Shown: positions 45,998 through 55,357, counted from the first letter of the stretch. The stretch: DNA of 64,000 nucleotides from Formosa sediminum (GCF_007197735.1 NZ_CP041637.1:1736001-1800000); one strand, 5' to 3'. Notes: a model not told the origin generated them from the sequence alone. A program made the numbers and translations.

Positions 45998-46408
45998 ATG
46001 GATATTATGGGAATTTTAGCAGAAGACAAAAATCAGATGACATTAATTTACAATTCGGAAACATCTGTAGGAAAACAAACTTTAGCATATGCCAAGGCAT
46101 CAGATAAAAAATTAGCGTCTATAGATATTTCTAAGACAAAAGTTACAGGAACACAATGGGCTGATTTAGCATCAAAATTGGATATAAAGATTGCAGACTT
46201 AATAGATCAAGAACATACCGATTTTATTAAAAATTTTGGTGATAAAGGGGCGCTTTTAAGTTCTGAAGATTGGATTAAGGTTTTACAAAATCAGCCTGAA
46301 GTATTAAAAGGTTGTATTGTAATTAATGGTAAGGAATCTTTAATAATTACTAATCCGTCAGATCTTACTAAGTATTTAGAGTCTAATAGTGCTGGGATAG
46401 ACGAATAA
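45998..46408 (+). CDS. ArsC/Spx-like thioredoxin-fold protein lacking the catalytic Cys
   Basis: In this 136-residue protein of the ArsC/Spx fold, TLIYNSETSVGKQTLAYAK (about 15-33) is where arsenate reductases have a CxxxxR-type active site, but there is no Cys here. The only Cys is in KGCIVING. DISKTKVTGTQWADLASKL and DWIKVLQNQPEVLKG follow the family helix pattern. It is probably not an arsenate reductase; a binding or regulatory role is more likely. It starts 41 bases after the phosphoesterase and converges with the next gene. Confidence 0.78.
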   Translation: MDIMGILAEDKNQMTLIYNSETSVGKQTLAYAKASDKKLASIDISKTKVTGTQWADLASKLDIKIADLIDQEHTDFIKNFGDKGALLSSEDWIKVLQNQPEVLKGCIVINGKESLIITNPSDLTKYLESNSAGIDE

Positions 46409-46410
46409 TA

Positions 46411-46809
46411 TTAAGTAGTTTTTAATTTTACATCGTTTAAAAAGGCTTGTAGCTTAATAAGATCATCTGTATTAATAAGTTCTGTATTAATTGATATTGT
46501 TTTGGTATCGCTTATTAATTTATATCCAGCAGTAAATGTTTTTATCTGTGTTAGTTCCTGACGTGCAATTTGCTTAGGAAATGGTAATGTTTTTGTAATA
46601 CCATCCTCTTCAATCACCAAATATGCACCAAAACGCTGTACAAAATATAGTCCTAAATATAATACAGATAGAATAATCCAACCGTAAGTAAGGAAATTAG
46701 GGTTGGAATTATCTGTAAAAATAATTTTTAAAATTGCAATTATACCCCAGATTATTCCAGCTATAAGATTCATGTTTAGTTTTCTTTTTTTATAGCGTAT
46801 TTTTATCAT
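46411..46809 (-). CDS. Small membrane protein, PH-like tail, unknown function
   Basis: The 132-residue protein has a basic head (MIKIRYKKRKLN) and two hydrophobic helices (about 13-31 and 40-60). The soluble C-terminal part is GAYLVIEEDGITKTLPFPKQ, then a beta-strand-rich stretch ending LQAFLNDVKLKTT. The layout resembles bacterial PH-domain (YdbS/DUF-type) membrane proteins, seen only as a pattern. A start at the internal MNLIAGIIW (46776) is also possible. No functional context. Confidence 0.65.
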   Translation of the reverse strand: MIKIRYKKRKLNMNLIAGIIWGIIAILKIIFTDNSNPNFLTYGWIILSVLYLGLYFVQRFGAYLVIEEDGITKTLPFPKQIARQELTQIKTFTAGYKLISDTKTISINTELINTDDLIKLQAFLNDVKLKTT

Positions 46810-48300
46810 GGGTATAATTTAATTAGTGTTTTAATTTTAAGTGATCTAAATTCACAATTTATAACAAATAGCTAAGTTAGTACTTTTTGCATAAAACTAA
46901 TTTACACAAATTTTATATGTAATAGAAATTGTTGAGTAGACTTTTTAATTGCAACATCTTTGAAAAAAATGTGAATTTGCCATCATAAATAATTTTAATA
47001 TGAGCAGTTATTTATAAAGTTTAAGCAGCAACCAAAGTCAATTAAAATGTTTAGTATTATATAGATGATTGCAGTTAAAAGTCATACATGTAGTTACTTT
47101 TAAATTTAACTCTTTTTAGAGGTCTTGGCCTAATACTAAATATTTCATTATCAGGTATCGGGTCTTTTAATATTCATTGCTCTTAAATCCGAAAGAACTG
47201 TCTGACATGAACTGGATCTGTAGTAAAAAACGAATAATTGAGTTGAATAAAAAAATTAATGAAGTTATTGGGCTTAAATTATAATTGATGAGCGAATATG
47301 TTGAAAGTAAAATGTAACCTAAAGAACTTGATAATTATGGAGGGCAATTCTAAAAAGTACGGAGCTAAATCTTTACATAAAACGTATGGGTATCCAGATT
47401 ATTCTTGTATAAGTATATCTAAATAAGAAGCTCCCAGCATTCCTTCTGATAAAAATATTGAAAGGCAACAATTTAATCAATATTGATGCTTCTGCAGAAA
47501 TTAATCTGTTTTAGTCTAGTAATAAGATGTTCTAACAATAGATATCCATAATCACCAAACTATTGGTAATAATTTGAAAATATTTTGTGTTAAGTGACAA
47601 ACATTATTAAAGGCATATTTAAAATTTATAAATCGTTTTTTAAGAAACGAAAGTATTAAAGTGCAGATTTAAAATTATTAATACTTGGTTGACCTCGGGT
47701 TGGATAGAATTTGCGATCCTACGAAACACTACAAAAAAATAAACTAACAGTAAATAGTAACAATAGAAAATTTTACTTTAACCATTAAACAGTAGTAATA
47801 GAATTAAAGGGTAATTGTGTATAGCTAATACTGGAAGAATACTTAATAATAGATAAATATTCTTTCCTTTAAAAGAATTTAATTTAGAATTATAGAGGTA
47901 TGAAGGCTTTTGTGAAAATTGTTTTCTGGTATTTACTAGATTAGTTTAAACTAATTGGATACTGTTTCATGATTAGATTCTTTTTTTTACCAGAATAGGT
48001 ACAACGCATATAATTTATTACTAAATTTTAGGTAAGTTAGAAAAATGAGAGATGTCGGTTTTTGTTAGTTTTATCTGGTTTTGTATTCAGTTTTTATTTG
48101 TTAAATTAGTGCGCTTAAAGGCACTGTTTATAATACATACTCAACATAAAAAACACATATTTTATTGTAAAATTTCTTCTCCTAGAATCAAAAAATATAC
48201 TCAAAACTTAAAAATAATATCCTGAATTTTAATCCAGGAAAACAGCGGATAAAAATTCTGTAAGGAGGAATATACAAGGAACACAAATACGACTCGATTT
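46810..48300. other. Gene-poor 1.5 kb AT-rich stretch, possible decayed sequence
   Basis: No frame longer than about 60 residues is open and none looks like a protein family. Short coding-like shreds occur: one from about 47206 reading MNWICSKKRIIELNKKINEV, one from about 47337 (MEGNSKKYGAKSLHKTYGYP) and another near 47690 (WLTSGWIEFAILRN). They are broken by stops, as expected of a decayed gene or element. No inverted terminal repeats, tRNA or terminator was found. A small hairpin AGTGC/GCACT lies near 48108-48127. Confidence 0.5.
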
Positions 48301-49458
48301 ATGAAAATAAGAACATATAGCGTCTTACTATTAACAATATTCTTTTTTTTTTCATGTAATAATGCTTCAAGTAAAAAAGAGTTTTTACCCAAAGTTAAGA
48401 TGCCAGTTAATGCTTTTATTCCGCTAAAAGAGGCAGCTGAAATAGAGTATACGATCCATTCTGTTATGCCTGAACAACCTTATGTGTTTACTAACACCTC
48501 AACCCAGAACGATGTTTCTATACTAAATCAATTAGATAATACAGAGTTTCATTATTACCAAGGATTAAAATTTAAAAATGATGATTTTGGTGTCCTCGTT
48601 GGAGGGACCGGGTTAAGAGTTAGGATTACTAAAAATGGAGGCGAAAATTGGAAAGAAATAAGATTTTCTAGATTTTCTAACGCATTTCAATCGGTTGATT
48701 TTTCTGATAAAAATATATTTATTGTAGGTGCCAATCAATATATTTTTAAGAGTAATGACTTTGGTGAAAATTGGAGCGTATTTGATACTAAATATTTTTT
48801 TAAAGATGATAATAGTCGGTATCAAACATTTAAATATTATAAGGTTCGTTTTTTTAACTCAAAAATCGGTTTTATTGTTGGGGCACGTAAAAACGAACCT
48901 ATTATACTAAAAACTTTAAACGGAGGTGAGACTTGGGAACTTATTAAAAATGATACATTATTAAAAGAAGATAAAGGCATTTCGGATATCGCAGTATTTT
49001 CTCCCAACGACATAATGATTACAACGCTTTCAGGAAAATGTTATAAAAGTATAAATGGTGGAGTTACTTGGCAATTGCTGTTTTCAAGAACTAATAACGC
49101 ATTATCTTCTATTGGCTTTTTTAATTCTAGTACTGGTTTTATTGGCGGTTTAAATAATTTATGCATGTATACGAATGATTCTGGTACGTCTTGGAAACCT
49201 GTACATATACCATATGGAGAAGTATCAGATATAGGCATTCATGAAGATACTGCTTTTATCACATCTGCTTTTATGGCATTAGAAGAAGCTAAATCATTTG
49301 TCTTTAAGGCAGATATAAAGGGAGAAAAGATAGAGCCTTTTCTAACAAAAAAAGACAGCTCTGTATTTTTTAAGGCTGATTCTTATGGCATACAAGTATT
49401 AAACGATAATGTTTACATCTTAGATAGAAATAACTTGTATAAAACAAATATAAATTGA
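48301..49458 (+). CDS. YCF48/BNR-like beta-propeller lipoprotein
   Basis: The 385-residue protein starts with a lipoprotein signal (MKIRTYSVLLLTIFFFFSCN, Cys19). Five repeats carry the NGGxTW-type motif: NGGENWKEI, DFGENWSVF, NGGETWELI, NGGVTWQLL and DSGTSWKPV. Between them are F-x-D/N-x-G-F/V-G strands (FGVLVGG, IGFIVGA, TGFIGGL). This is the YCF48/Asp-box propeller pattern found in photosystem assembly factors, sialidases and many secreted proteins. It would sit on the cell surface or in the periplasm; its ligand is unknown. Confidence 0.85.
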   Translation: MKIRTYSVLLLTIFFFFSCNNASSKKEFLPKVKMPVNAFIPLKEAAEIEYTIHSVMPEQPYVFTNTSTQNDVSILNQLDNTEFHYYQGLKFKNDDFGVLVGGTGLRVRITKNGGENWKEIRFSRFSNAFQSVDFSDKNIFIVGANQYIFKSNDFGENWSVFDTKYFFKDDNSRYQTFKYYKVRFFNSKIGFIVGARKNEPIILKTLNGGETWELIKNDTLLKEDKGISDIAVFSPNDIMITTLSGKCYKSINGGVTWQLLFSRTNNALSSIGFFNSSTGFIGGLNNLCMYTNDSGTSWKPVHIPYGEVSDIGIHEDTAFITSAFMALEEAKSFVFKADIKGEKIEPFLTKKDSSVFFKADSYGIQVLNDNVYILDRNNLYKTNIN

Positions 49459-49853
49459 CATTACTTAATATAATCTTTTTCTAAAAGAAATACTCTATAA
49501 GGGGTGGTTGTGAAAATTTTTGTTGTTTATATAGGTGTAAACCTTTTTTAGCATGTTTCAAGTAAAAAGAGATATTAAATGTAATTAATTTATAAAAAAG
49601 AAGTAAATAATATTTATCTTATAGCTTATAACTACTAATTATATAGTTATGAGTGGTCAAAATTTAATTTTTAACCTGTAGCTATCTTTACCATATTACG
49701 ACATAAATTAGTACCCGTAAATTAAAAATCACGTATGTTAAGATTAAAGTTTGTAATACTTTAAAAGCTTTTATGACTGCATTTTAAACTTATTTAAACG
49801 AAACTGTTTTTCGTATATTTACAAGAATTAATTTTTACTTAAATATAATTTTT
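49459..49853. other. Intergenic region, only a weak promoter-like box
   Basis: The 395 bases are AT-rich with no convincing frame. TATATTTA at 49817-49824 is one base off TAnnTTTG and lies 29 bases before the next ATG. Nothing else is recognisable. Confidence 0.4.
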
Positions 49854-50453
49854 ATGTCATTCTATAATAAAATAAAATGGGTTCTTGGTATTCTAATGAT
49901 TTTTGTTCTAATACTTGCAACAAATTTAATAGATAGAAATAATTTTTTGCGCGTAAAAGAGTCTGTTATTACAATCTATGAAGATAGGTTAGTAGCAAAC
50001 GACATTATTTTTGAAATGTCTAGAAGTGTTCAGGAAAAAGAAGTTGCAGTTGCAAAATCAGATACTGTTTTCTTTTTAGAGAGAAATAAACAAGCAAACA
50101 AAGATATTCAAGAATTAGTTTCAAAGTTTAAAATGACAAAACTAACACTTGATGAGAGTAAGATATTTAATGACTTTTTAGAAAATATTAACTCATTAAA
50201 AGAATATGAAACAGCTTATATTCAGTCAAATTTTTCTGAAAAAACATCATTAAATAATCAGATTAGTAATATTAAACAGAACCTTTATGAGTTATCTAAA
50301 GTGCAGTTAAATGAAGGTAAGAGGCAAACGTCATTGAGTAAAAAGGCTATTGATTCTGTAGAGCTATTTACTCAAATGGAAATATATATTTTAATCTTTC
50401 TGGCAGTTCTAATTCAAATCATAGTTATTTACAGGCCAAAAGAACAGCACTAA
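49854..50453 (+). CDS. Orphan four-helix-bundle sensor protein (4HB_MCP-like), no output domain
   Basis: The 199-residue protein has TM1 (about 8-26), about 140 residues of long amphipathic helices, then TM2 (about 172-191) and a tail of a few residues (YRPKEQH). The helical part begins NNFLRVKESVITIYEDRLVANDIIFEMSRSV-like, as in chemoreceptor 4HB domains. This is the membrane-bound ligand-binding half of a chemoreceptor or kinase without HAMP, kinase or methyl-accepting parts. It may act through a partner. It stands alone between long intergenic regions. Confidence 0.75.
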   Translation: MSFYNKIKWVLGILMIFVLILATNLIDRNNFLRVKESVITIYEDRLVANDIIFEMSRSVQEKEVAVAKSDTVFFLERNKQANKDIQELVSKFKMTKLTLDESKIFNDFLENINSLKEYETAYIQSNFSEKTSLNNQISNIKQNLYELSKVQLNEGKRQTSLSKKAIDSVELFTQMEIYILIFLAVLIQIIVIYRPKEQH

Positions 50454-50741
50454 ATTTTGCGGCAAACTTGTTTTCTTTTATAGTTAACACAGTTCATGGA
50501 AAGTTATGGTTTTGTAGGCAAGAGATTTCCGAAGGAAAATCATATGTAACCCAAATGTAAATTTTGGTCAATGTTTTATATATTTTAAATATTTTGTAGT
50601 TGGGTTTTGAGCGTTTAAATTAATATTTTTCTAAAAATTGTATAGATTTTTTTTTGATAAATATTAGTGTCTATTCTTAGTGTTAAATGGAAGCGTTAAA
50701 GATTAACTTATAACATAAAATGTTTTAAGACATTAATTTGC

Positions 50742-51683
50742 TTAGTTTATGATGTGTAGTAAATCATTATATATCTTTGCAGTACAAGGTGTATTTACAT
50801 GGTATATTTTACCATAATTAATAATGGCTCCTGCAAATAATTCTAGCTCGTTATTGTCTTTTCCTGAATTAATATCCAATTGTAGAGAAGTTGCTGTGTC
50901 TGGTGGAAATGTTGCAGCTTTTTCAAAAAGATTTTCTATGGTGTAATCGTTTAAATGTATTTTTTTTAAATCGGCAATTAAACTAATTTCTTGCATTATT
51001 TTTATTGCTTCTTCTTTTTGTTTTTTATCTGTACATACAGCACCTATAGAAGAGTTATATTTAGCTGTAATGAGACCAAAACTTGCCACAAACATAAATT
51101 TAGTCCAAATGTCTGTTTGCGCATTAGTTTTAAATTCGAAGTTTATTTCACTTGTTTTTAAAACATTTAATACCCAATCTAAATTTGTGTCTAAATGTTC
51201 TTGATCTTCTGAAAAAATTAATTTTCCAGGAAATCCTTTTTGTTCTATAACTCCTGTTTCTTTTATATGTGAGGTTACGTATACACAAGAAGGTAAGATG
51301 GTGCTATGGGGGAGTTTTGTACGAATTCTATCTGTAATGTCTACACCATTCATTATTGGTAGTACAATGGTATTTGGGGTAATAACTTCTGAGAGTTGTT
51401 GACATACGTGTTCTAAGTCATATTCTTTTACACATATTAAAACTAAATCTGGGGTGGCTATTTTAGAAATAGTTTCACAAATGGCATTTGGATGTGTAAC
51501 AGTATTTATATGTTCTGAAGATAATAACCTAAGTCCATTTTGTTTTACGGTTTTATAGGTTTGTCCACGAGCGACAAAAGTTGTGGTAAAATTTTTTTCA
51601 GAGCCATTTACTTGATTTATTTTAAACCCAAAATAACCTCCAACTCCTCCAAGTCCTATTATAACAATGTGTTTTTTATCCAT
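50742..51683 (-). CDS. Ketopantoate reductase family protein (PanE/ApbA-like)
   Basis: The protein is 313 residues from ATG 51683. The frame extends 15 codons further, but MDKKHIVIIGLGGVGGYFGFKI is the natural Rossmann start with GxGGVGG. The N-terminal NADP domain (about 1-170) has LVLICVKEYDLEHV and PIMNGVD. The C-terminal helical domain has the active-site Lys region WTKFMFVASFGLITAKYN and SLQLDINSGKDNNELE. Panthothenate-pathway ketopantoate reduction or a related 2-oxoacid reduction is expected. It follows the Crp/Fnr gene on the same strand. Confidence 0.87.
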   Translation of the reverse strand: MDKKHIVIIGLGGVGGYFGFKINQVNGSEKNFTTTFVARGQTYKTVKQNGLRLLSSEHINTVTHPNAICETISKIATPDLVLICVKEYDLEHVCQQLSEVITPNTIVLPIMNGVDITDRIRTKLPHSTILPSCVYVTSHIKETGVIEQKGFPGKLIFSEDQEHLDTNLDWVLNVLKTSEINFEFKTNAQTDIWTKFMFVASFGLITAKYNSSIGAVCTDKKQKEEAIKIMQEISLIADLKKIHLNDYTIENLFEKAATFPPDTATSLQLDINSGKDNNELELFAGAIINYGKIYHVNTPCTAKIYNDLLHIIN

Positions 51684-51746
51684 CGGTTGCTTTTTTACAA
51701 ATATGAATACACTTAATAGAAAAACCACTTGATAAATGGCAAGAAA

Positions 51747-52328
51747 TTACATTTTACTTGTGTCTTTTCTAATTCGGCTTAAAGAACTATCGGTAATGCC
51801 TAAGTAAGAAGCTATTATTTTTAAGGGTATATGCTTGAAAATATCTGGTTGTTGTTTTAGTAAATTTAAATATCTAGTCTCAGCTTTTTTGCTCGTCATT
51901 TCTATTAGGCGATCGTTTAATTTATAATAATTTACAACAAATAATAAGCGGCTAAACTCTCTAAATTCTGAAATGTTATGAAAATTGTCCTGAATACTAT
52001 CAAAATCTGTTTTCCAAAATTCGCACTCTGTCAAAGTTTGGTAAGTTTCCTTTGTAGGCTGTTTTTTAAAAAACGATAAAAAATCATTTACAAAGCATGG
52101 CGCCACATAAATGTTAGTTGTAACTTCTTCATTATTTTCATTTAAAATAAAAGAGCGTACATATCCTGTTTCTAAGAAATAAGTCTCTGTACTAACTGTA
52201 TTTTTATCTAATAAGGTAGTATGCTTGTTTAATTTGAAATCACAAAAAGGTTCCGATATTTTTTTTGTAATCTCTTCAGAAATTGGAATTAGAGATTGAA
52301 AATACGTATTTAGTGCCTGTTTGTTCAA
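51747..52328 (-). CDS. Crp/Fnr-family transcriptional regulator
   Basis: The 193-residue protein has an N-terminal cyclic-nucleotide-binding-like beta roll (about 15-120: LNKHTTLLDKNTVSTETYFLETGYVRSF and so on). A C-terminal winged helix ends LKIIASYLGITDSSLSRIRKD. The cNMP-binding phosphate loop is not conserved, so it may bind no nucleotide, as in many Bacteroidota members. Lacking Fe-S Cys, it is not a canonical FNR. It lies 63 bases upstream of the PanE-like gene on the same strand and may be co-transcribed with it. Confidence 0.88.
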   Translation of the reverse strand: MNKQALNTYFQSLIPISEEITKKISEPFCDFKLNKHTTLLDKNTVSTETYFLETGYVRSFILNENNEEVTTNIYVAPCFVNDFLSFFKKQPTKETYQTLTECEFWKTDFDSIQDNFHNISEFREFSRLLFVVNYYKLNDRLIEMTSKKAETRYLNLLKQQPDIFKHIPLKIIASYLGITDSSLSRIRKDTSKM

Positions 52329-52683
52329 GGGGATTATCTTTTAAAAGCGTGTTGTAATTTACATAATTTTAAGACGATTATTAGCTATGAACCTTACTTC
52401 AACTTATAGTCTTGAATTTTTATTTTTTATTCTTAGTAAATATTCATTTGGGTAACTAAGTGATTAATTTGTTGTTTGTCTTTCTACAGTAAATAAAATT
52501 TGTACGAGTTCCTCGCGAGTAAGAACTGTATTTTGTTGTAGAGCTATTTGCAAATACTTCGGAGTATATTCTCTCATACCAACTTAATTATCCGTTAGGG
52601 GTTTATAAATAATACTTTAGTTTTCATATTTTCTAATTTGACATTATTGTACTATCTAAATAATTTATATGATCTTCAATTTG
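52329..52683. other. Intergenic region with one short possible ORF
   Basis: The 355 bases carry no family-like gene. The one reasonable frame is the 37-codon minus-strand ORF listed separately at 52464-52577. The remainder is AT-rich and unstructured. Confidence 0.4.
52464..52577 (-). CDS. Possible 37-residue ORF or gene remnant
   Basis: It reads MREYTPKYLQIALQQNTVLT, then REELVQILFTVERQTTN. The composition is protein-like, with an amphipathic helix pattern, and it stands out from the surrounding AT-rich sequence. No family is recognised. It could be a small protein, the remnant of a larger gene, or chance. Confidence 0.22.
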   Translation of the reverse strand: MREYTPKYLQIALQQNTVLTREELVQILFTVERQTTN

Positions 52684-53604
52684 TTATAGTATTGGTATAT
52701 ATAAATCAACAAAACATTTGTGTTCGGGATGTGTTCTAAAATCGTTATGATATATTTCAAAAGGATGTGCGTCACTCTTTTGGTATCCATTTTCGTTCAT
52801 CCAAATAAAAAGACCAGTCCAAGATTTTTCAAAATCTTCAGGTTTAATTTCAAAATGGCCAACAATGCATTTTCCTTTTTCTATTGTTAAGTTGTTAATT
52901 TCTCCTTCGGTTTTTATAGGTGTTTTAGTCGTTAAAAACACACTCATTCTTACTTGTTCTGCTGCTGTAATTTTAAAGCTGTTATAAAAAATCCGTCCTA
53001 CTTTAGCTTCAGGTATATGCATTAAATGTTTAGAATTTGCCCACATTATAAGTTTTTGAAATGCATGTTCTATTCCGTTTACTCCAATATGTGTTAATCC
53101 TATTGCTTGTATCTCAGATATATCTTTAACGTCTATTTTTGCATTCATTTTAATCCAGTTTTTTAAGTTGTTGATAGTGCAAATATATTTTTCATAACAG
53201 GGATACGCTTGACCATTCTTGCTTTCTAATTGACTAATCTTGCTAAATATGTTCGTGTTTTGTGCTCTAAAGTCGGTTGGACTTATCTTATAAAATTTTT
53301 TAAAAGCTCTTGTAAAAGATGAATTATCATTAAAACCACATAGCATTGCAATTTCAGAAATACTTTTGCTTTTGTGAATTAACATTGAAGCAGCCTGTTC
53401 TATACGACGTCTATTTACATAAGTGCTCAACGTTTCTTGAGTGACAAATTTAAAAACACGATGAAAATGATAAGGAGAGTAAAGAGCTATTCGTGATACA
53501 AGTTCTAACGACAAATTTTCGTTTAAATGCTCATCAATATATTTGAAAACATTGTCTATCCTATTTCTGTAATCTGAATGTATGTCTTTGTCTGAATTTT
53601 TCAT
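52684..53604 (-). CDS. AraC-family regulator with GyrI-like effector domain
   Basis: The 306-residue protein has an N-terminal AraC DNA-binding domain (about 12-115). The first helix-turn-helix is ENLSLELVSRIALYSPYHFHRVFK; the second is SISEIAMLCGFNDNSSFTRAFKKFYKISPTDFR. The C-terminal GyrI-like ligand domain (about 155-305) starts IDVKDISEIQAIGLTHIGV and ends ECKCFVDLYIPIL-like. This is the Rob/SoxS-associated arrangement that binds hydrophobic or cationic drugs. No target gene is adjacent; it lies between two unrelated genes. Confidence 0.9.
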   Translation of the reverse strand: MKNSDKDIHSDYRNRIDNVFKYIDEHLNENLSLELVSRIALYSPYHFHRVFKFVTQETLSTYVNRRRIEQAASMLIHKSKSISEIAMLCGFNDNSSFTRAFKKFYKISPTDFRAQNTNIFSKISQLESKNGQAYPCYEKYICTINNLKNWIKMNAKIDVKDISEIQAIGLTHIGVNGIEHAFQKLIMWANSKHLMHIPEAKVGRIFYNSFKITAAEQVRMSVFLTTKTPIKTEGEINNLTIEKGKCIVGHFEIKPEDFEKSWTGLFIWMNENGYQKSDAHPFEIYHNDFRTHPEHKCFVDLYIPIL

Positions 53605-53944
53605 GTATTGTAGGCTGGCTTTACACGAAATTAAGTATTAAATACTGAAAGGGATATCCATAAATCGCTATAAATTCTAATTATCTATCGCCTAACGAAA
53701 CTAATCATCTTATATATTGTAATTTCAGGTTTGTTTTTTATTTAAATTTTAGAATTATACATTATTGAAATTAATAATCTATTCATTTTGTTGTCAATGT
53801 GTTATGGTTGTTTTAATGTGTTTATTATTCTTTAATTAAGTCCTTCTTTAAGATTATTGTCGTAAATACTGTTTTTAATTAAAATTATTGAAAGGTTTTA
53901 ACATTATATACGGCTAAATTCGAGTCAAATAAAAATATATAGTA
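53605..53944. other. Intergenic region upstream of the DUF6503-like lipoprotein gene
   Basis: The 340 bases between divergent genes hold no open frame. TAAATTCG (53915-53922), one base off TAnnTTTG, could be the -7 box for the downstream gene. A partial copy of the nirB-type site (TTAAGTA-N5-TACTGA, 53631-53648) lies before the AraC gene, but its spacing differs. Confidence 0.4.
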
Positions 53945-54757
53945 ATGCACACACTTAAATTAGTTTTAATTCTTTTTACAATAGGAGTATTTACATCATG
54001 TAATTCTTCAGAAAAAAAGAAAGTTATAGATCCTATAGTGTTAGAGGACACAGCTTCAGAAATAGTAAAAAATCCAAATACATTATCTGCTTCCGAAAAA
54101 ATAATAAACGAAGCTATTGCAGCTCATGGAGGTGATTTATACAATTCGGCTAATTATTCATTTGTATTTAGAAAAAATATATTTCAATTTAAAAACGATG
54201 GATCTAAATATAAATATACCAAGACCTACAAAAAAGGAGATTCTATAATTGTAGATGTTTTAAATAATGGCAAATTTTCTAGAACAGTAAATGGTAAAGT
54301 GGTTTCCTTATCAGAAAAAGCAATAGCTACAGGAACAGGAGCTGTTAATTCTGTAATATATTTTGCAACCTTACCTTATAAATTAAGTGATAAGGCCGTA
54401 CATTCTAAACTTATAGAAGAGATTTCAATTAAAGGAGAAATGTATAATGCTATACAGGTCACTTTTAGTGAAGCAGGAGGTGGTGAAGATCATGACGATG
54501 AATATATGTATTGGATTAACACAAAGACTAAAAAAGTAGATTACTTAGCTTATAATTATAGAGTAAACGATGGTGGTGTACGCTTTAGAGTGGGATACAA
54601 TAAAAGAGTAGTAGATGGGATTACGTTTCAGGATTATATAAATTATGAAGCGGCAGTTGGGACGCCTTTAAAAGACTTACCAGAGCTTTTTGAAGCGAAT
54701 ACATTGAAAGAACTTTCTAAAATAAAAACTGAAAACGTAATTAATTTAAATAAATAA
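53945..54757 (+). CDS. DUF6503-like lipoprotein
   Basis: The 270-residue protein has a lipoprotein signal (MHTLKLVLILFTIGVFTSCN, Cys19). A linker leads to a beta-rich domain starting INEAIAAHGGDLYNSANYSF, with FRKNIFQFK, FSRTVNGKVV, YFATLPYKL, the EAGGGEDHDDEYMYWIN acidic patch and VDYLAYNYR. The AHGG-Y-F pattern and strand order match flavobacterial DUF6503 proteins, which look like LolA-type lipid-binding sheets; that comparison is structural guesswork. It is followed after four bases by a DUF2911 gene, with which it forms a pair. Confidence 0.72.
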   Translation: MHTLKLVLILFTIGVFTSCNSSEKKKVIDPIVLEDTASEIVKNPNTLSASEKIINEAIAAHGGDLYNSANYSFVFRKNIFQFKNDGSKYKYTKTYKKGDSIIVDVLNNGKFSRTVNGKVVSLSEKAIATGTGAVNSVIYFATLPYKLSDKAVHSKLIEEISIKGEMYNAIQVTFSEAGGGEDHDDEYMYWINTKTKKVDYLAYNYRVNDGGVRFRVGYNKRVVDGITFQDYINYEAAVGTPLKDLPELFEANTLKELSKIKTENVINLNK

Positions 54758-54761
54758 TAGA

Positions 54762-55340
54762 ATGAAAAGAATACTACTTATTGTAGCAATTGTACTTGCA
54801 GGAACTACTGTAAATGCCCAAGAATTTAATAAAATAGATAAGAGTCCAATGGATCGTGCCTATTATCCTCCTGGTGTGGCTCACGATCGCATTTTTGAAA
54901 AAGATCCAGTTAAAAAGAAGGCTTTAATACCACAAATACGGGTAACATATTCTCGCCCAGCTAAACGAGGACGAGTTGTGTTTGGTGAATTATTAAAATA
55001 CGGACAGCCATGGCGAGTAGGAGCCAACGAATCTACCGAAATATTATTCATGAATGATGTTGTTTTTGCAGGGAAAAAAATTAAAGCAGGACGTTACACT
55101 ATGATTATTATTCCTACTGAAAAAGAATGGACATTAAAACTTAATACTGCTTTAGATGGTTGGGGTAATTATGGTTATGATGCGAGTTTAGATATTGCTA
55201 GTTTAAGTGTACCTGTTACTTATAGCGATACCGAAATTGAAAACCTCTCTATTGTTTTATACGAAGCCTCTCCTAAAACGGTACATTTAAAAATAGGTTG
55301 GGATAAAACCATTGCAGAATTTCCTATTACGTTAAAGTAA
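54762..55340 (+). CDS. DUF2911 family exported protein (copy 2)
   Basis: The 192-residue protein has a signal peptide (MKRILLIVAIVLAGTTVNAQ) and the full DUF2911 pattern: SRPAKRGRVVFGELL, WRVGANESTEILFMND, AGRYTMIIIPTEKEWTLKLN and DASLDIASL. It has an extra PPGVAHDRIFEKDP-type insert not in copy 1. It lies four bases after the DUF6503-like gene, so it is co-expressed with that lipoprotein, and a hairpin terminator follows. Function is unknown. Confidence 0.88.
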   Translation: MKRILLIVAIVLAGTTVNAQEFNKIDKSPMDRAYYPPGVAHDRIFEKDPVKKKALIPQIRVTYSRPAKRGRVVFGELLKYGQPWRVGANESTEILFMNDVVFAGKKIKAGRYTMIIIPTEKEWTLKLNTALDGWGNYGYDASLDIASLSVPVTYSDTEIENLSIVLYEASPKTVHLKIGWDKTIAEFPITLK

Positions 55341-55357
55341 AAACGAGTTCTAAATAT

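Noticed and set aside
45998-46408. Calling this gene an arsenate reductase
   Set aside because: No Cys at the active-site position, so the enzyme chemistry is not possible as known.
48261-48270. Strong Shine-Dalgarno-like TAAGGAGGAA upstream of the YCF48-like lipoprotein gene
   Set aside because: It is about 30 bases from the ATG, too far to act as its ribosome binding site. No ATG, GTG or TTG lies at the right distance, and this phylum seldom relies on such sequences.
53631-53648. TTAAGTA-N5-TACTGA before the AraC gene as a fourth nitrate-type site
   Set aside because: The spacer is five instead of four and one half is degenerate. The gene has no nitrate link.
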